DNA of 64,000 nucleotides from Mycolicibacter sinensis. Lineage in GTDB: Bacteria > Actinomycetota > Actinomycetes > Mycobacteriales > Mycobacteriaceae. Within the stretch, counting starts at the first letter, position 1. Every line of letters starts with the position of its first letter. A model generated the notes under the pieces. That model made no database searches, had not been told where the DNA came from, and saw only the letters and a list, made by a program, of their open reading frames with translations. Position numbers and translations under genes: made by a program. This document shows positions 62,170 to 64,000 of the stretch, one piece after another. Location: positions 62,001 to 126,000 of the forward strand of contig NZ_LZIN01000038.1 of NCBI RefSeq assembly GCF_001667375.1, written 5' to 3'.

Positions 62170-64000
62170 TCACAACATGCAGCTGACGCAACCCTCCACC
62201 TCAGTGCCCTCCAGCGCCATCTGCCGCAGCCGGATGTAGTACAGCGTCTTGATTCCCTTGCGCCAGGCGTAGATCTGCGCCCGGTTCACATCGCGGGTGG
62301 ACGCGGTGTCCTTGAAGAACAGCGTCAGGCTCAACCCCTGGTCCACGTGCTGGGTGGCCGCGGCGTAGGTGTCGATGATCTTTTCGTAGCCGATCTCGTA
62401 GGCGTCCTGGTAGTACTCCAGGTTGTCGTTGGTCATGTACGGCGCCGGGTAGTAGACCCGGCCGATCTTGCCTTCCTTGCGGATCTCGATTCGCGACACG
62501 ATCGGGTGGATCGACGACGTCGAGTGGTTGATGTAGGAGATCGACCCGGTCGGCGGAACCGCCTGCAGGTTCTGGTTGTAGATGCCGTGCGCCTGAACCG
62601 ATTCCTTGAGTCGCTGCCAATCGCTTTGCTCGGGGATCCGGATACCGGCGTCAGCGAAGAGCTGGCGCACCTTGACCGTCTTGGGTTCCCACACCTGGTT
62701 GAGGTATTTGTCGAAGAACTCGCCGGAGGCGTACTTGGACTTCTCGAACCCCACGAACGACTGACCCCGTTCCAGCGCAAGGCGATTCGACGCCCGCAGC
62801 GCGTGGTAGAGCACGGTGTAGAAGTAGATGTTGGTGAAGTCGATACCTTCTTCCGACCCGTAGTGGATGCTCTCCCGGGCCAGGTAGCCGTGCAGGTTCA
62901 TCTGGCCCAGGCCGATGGCGTGCGACTGGTTGTTGCCCTGTTCGATCGACGGCACCGACCAGATGTGGGTCTGATCCGATACCGCGGTCAGCGCCCGGAT
63001 GGCGACCTCGATGGTTTGGCCGAAGTCGGGCGAGTCCATCGCCTTGGCGATGTTGAGCGAACCCAGGTTGCAGGAGATGTCCTTGCCCACCTTGGCGTAC
63101 GACAGGTCCTCGTTGAACACCGACGGCGTGGAGACCTGCAGGATCTCCGAGCACAGGTTCGAGTGGGTGATCTTGCCGGCGATCGGGTTAGCCCGGTTCA
63201 CCGTGTCCTCGAACATGACGTAGGGGTAGCCGGACTCGAACTGCAGCTCGGCCAGGGTCTGGAAGAACTCCCGCGCCTTGATCTTGGTCTTGCGGATCGC
63301 CGAGTTATCAACCATCTCGTAGTACTTCTCGCTGACCGAGACGTCGGCGAACGGAACGCCGTAGACCCGCTCGACGTCATAGGGCGAGAACAGGTACATG
63401 TCGTCGTTCTTCTTGGCCAGCTCGAAGGTGATGTCGGGGATCACCACCCCCAGGCTCAGCGTCTTGATCCGGATCTTCTCGTCGGCGTTCTCCCGCTTGG
63501 TGTCCAGGAACCGGTAGATGTCCGGGTGGTGGGCGTGCAGGTACACCGCACCGGCACCCTGGCGGGCGCCGAGCTGGTTGGCGTAGGAGAACGAGTCCTC
63601 CAGCAGCTTCATGATCGGGATGACCCCGGACGACTGGTTCTCGATGTTCTTGATCGGCGCGCCGTGCTCGCGAATGTTGCTCAGCAGCAAGGCCACTCCC
63701 CCGCCACGCTTGGACAGCTGCAGCGCGGAGTTGATCGAGCGGCCGATCGACTCCATGTTGTCCTCGATGCGCAACAGGAAGCAGCTCACCGCCTCGCCGC
63801 GCTGCTTCTTGCCCGAGTTCAGGAACGTCGGGGTGGCCGGCTGGAAACGGCCGTCGATGATCTCGTCAACCAGTTGCTCGGCCAGCTTGGTGTCACCGGC
63901 GGCCAGCGTCAGCGCCACCATGCACACCCGGTCCTCGAACCGTTCCAGATACCGCTTGCCGTCAAAGGTTTTCAGCGTGTAGGAGGTGTAGTACTTGAAG
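62170..64000 (-). CDS. nrdE: Ribonucleotide reductase class Ib, alpha subunit (partial, 5' end outside window)
   Basis: The C-terminal ~609 residues of the catalytic subunit that reduces NDPs to dNDPs are present, and the frame continues past the right edge ([19 protein letters not shown] precedes the first internal Met). Active-site segments are [18 protein letters not shown] (Cys), SNLCSEIL with the radical-site region, and [10 protein letters not shown]. The C-terminal pair is in GCVSCML, the usual NrdE redox tail reduced by NrdH. About 110 N-terminal residues are missing, judged by family length. The gene heads toward the hairpin at 62120-62149. Confidence 0.95.
   Translation of the reverse strand, partial: FKYYTSYTLKTFDGKRYLERFEDRVCMVALTLAAGDTKLAEQLVDEIIDGRFQPATPTFLNSGKKQRGEAVSCFLLRIEDNMESIGRSINSALQLSKRGGGVALLLSNIREHGAPIKNIENQSSGVIPIMKLLEDSFSYANQLGARQGAGAVYLHAHHPDIYRFLDTKRENADEKIRIKTLSLGVVIPDITFELAKKNDDMYLFSPYDVERVYGVPFADVSVSEKYYEMVDNSAIRKTKIKAREFFQTLAELQFESGYPYVMFEDTVNRANPIAGKITHSNLCSEILQVSTPSVFNEDLSYAKVGKDISCNLGSLNIAKAMDSPDFGQTIEVAIRALTAVSDQTHIWSVPSIEQGNNQSHAIGLGQMNLHGYLARESIHYGSEEGIDFTNIYFYTVLYHALRASNRLALERGQSFVGFEKSKYASGEFFDKYLNQVWEPKTVKVRQLFADAGIRIPEQSDWQRLKESVQAHGIYNQNLQAVPPTGSISYINHSTSSIHPIVSRIEIRKEGKIGRVYYPAPYMTNDNLEYYQDAYEIGYEKIIDTYAAATQHVDQGLSLTLFFKDTASTRDVNRAQIYAWRKGIKTLYYIRLRQMALEGTEVEGCVSCML

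Overview
The window is a high-GC actinobacterial chromosome segment, almost certainly from a mycobacterium (Mycobacterium sensu lato). The strongest evidence is gene order. From about 19.3 kb to the right edge the backbone follows the Mycobacterium tuberculosis H37Rv order Rv3034c to Rv3051c: acyltransferase, PQQ-like lipoprotein, TB22.2-like secreted protein, THUMP-like protein, methyltransferase, echA17, Nudix, ABC ATPase, serB2, ctaD, fecB, adhC, nrdF2, flavin monooxygenase, TetR regulator, nrdE. A type VII secretion-like substrate module, a PE-PPE-type esterase and an MmpL fragment agree with this. Species cannot be fixed from sequence alone; a pigmented environmental mycobacterium is a reasonable guess.

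Layout. 0-5.5 kb: MmpL C-terminus, HSL-type esterase, LLM flavin oxidoreductase, then a minus-strand pair of an ATP-grasp enzyme and a 672-residue protein with a cysteine-peptidase-like signature. 5.7-13.3 kb: an eight-gene carotenoid operon (crtE-crtI-crtB-crtYc-crtYd-crtT-crtU-Rieske/DUF5914) in which every junction overlaps. Gene content predicts an aromatic carotenoid of the isorenieratene type. 13.3-19.3 kb: stress genes (two DUF1990-like proteins, a small membrane protein, an SRPBCC protein, type 2 IPP isomerase, TspO, photolyase). Three promoters here match the mycobacterial SigF consensus (GTTT-N15-17-GGGTA): before crtE, before the small membrane protein/DUF1990 pair, and before the SRPBCC gene. 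The island therefore looks like a light/oxidative-stress regulon in which fni supplies isoprenoid precursor, the crt operon makes pigment and the photolyase repairs DNA.

19.3-39.8 kb: conserved Rv3034c-Rv3045 backbone, interrupted by three tandem secreted histidine phosphatases (24.4-27.9 kb), a PE-PPE-domain esterase (30.5-31.9 kb) and an alpha/beta hydrolase-nucleotidyl cyclase fusion (37.0-38.6 kb). 39.8-48.0 kb: accessory block between adhC and nrdF2, with two MFS transporters, GntR and GlxA regulators, a DoxX protein, an HD hydrolase, a nitroreductase, and a three-gene module (46.07-47.96 kb) of an EspC-like protein, a WXG-type substrate with a glycine-zipper tail and an AT-rich four-helix membrane protein. 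48.0-64.0 kb: nrdF2 with candidate NrdR boxes, Baeyer-Villiger-type monooxygenase, DUF1214-like secreted protein opposite a PucR-type regulator, TetR regulator, geranylgeranyl-reductase-like flavoprotein, LysR-effector-domain/DUF5997 pair, large SARP/AfsR-type regulator, hemerythrin and VOC proteins, and the 3' part of nrdE.

No rRNA, tRNA, CRISPR array, insertion sequence or replication origin was seen. No stretch over 300 bases lacks a gene once the small membrane protein at 13995-14228 is counted. The longest gap is 5527-5803, which holds the crtE promoter. Gene starts were often moved inward from the longest frame using Shine-Dalgarno sites, overlaps with the previous stop, or family length.
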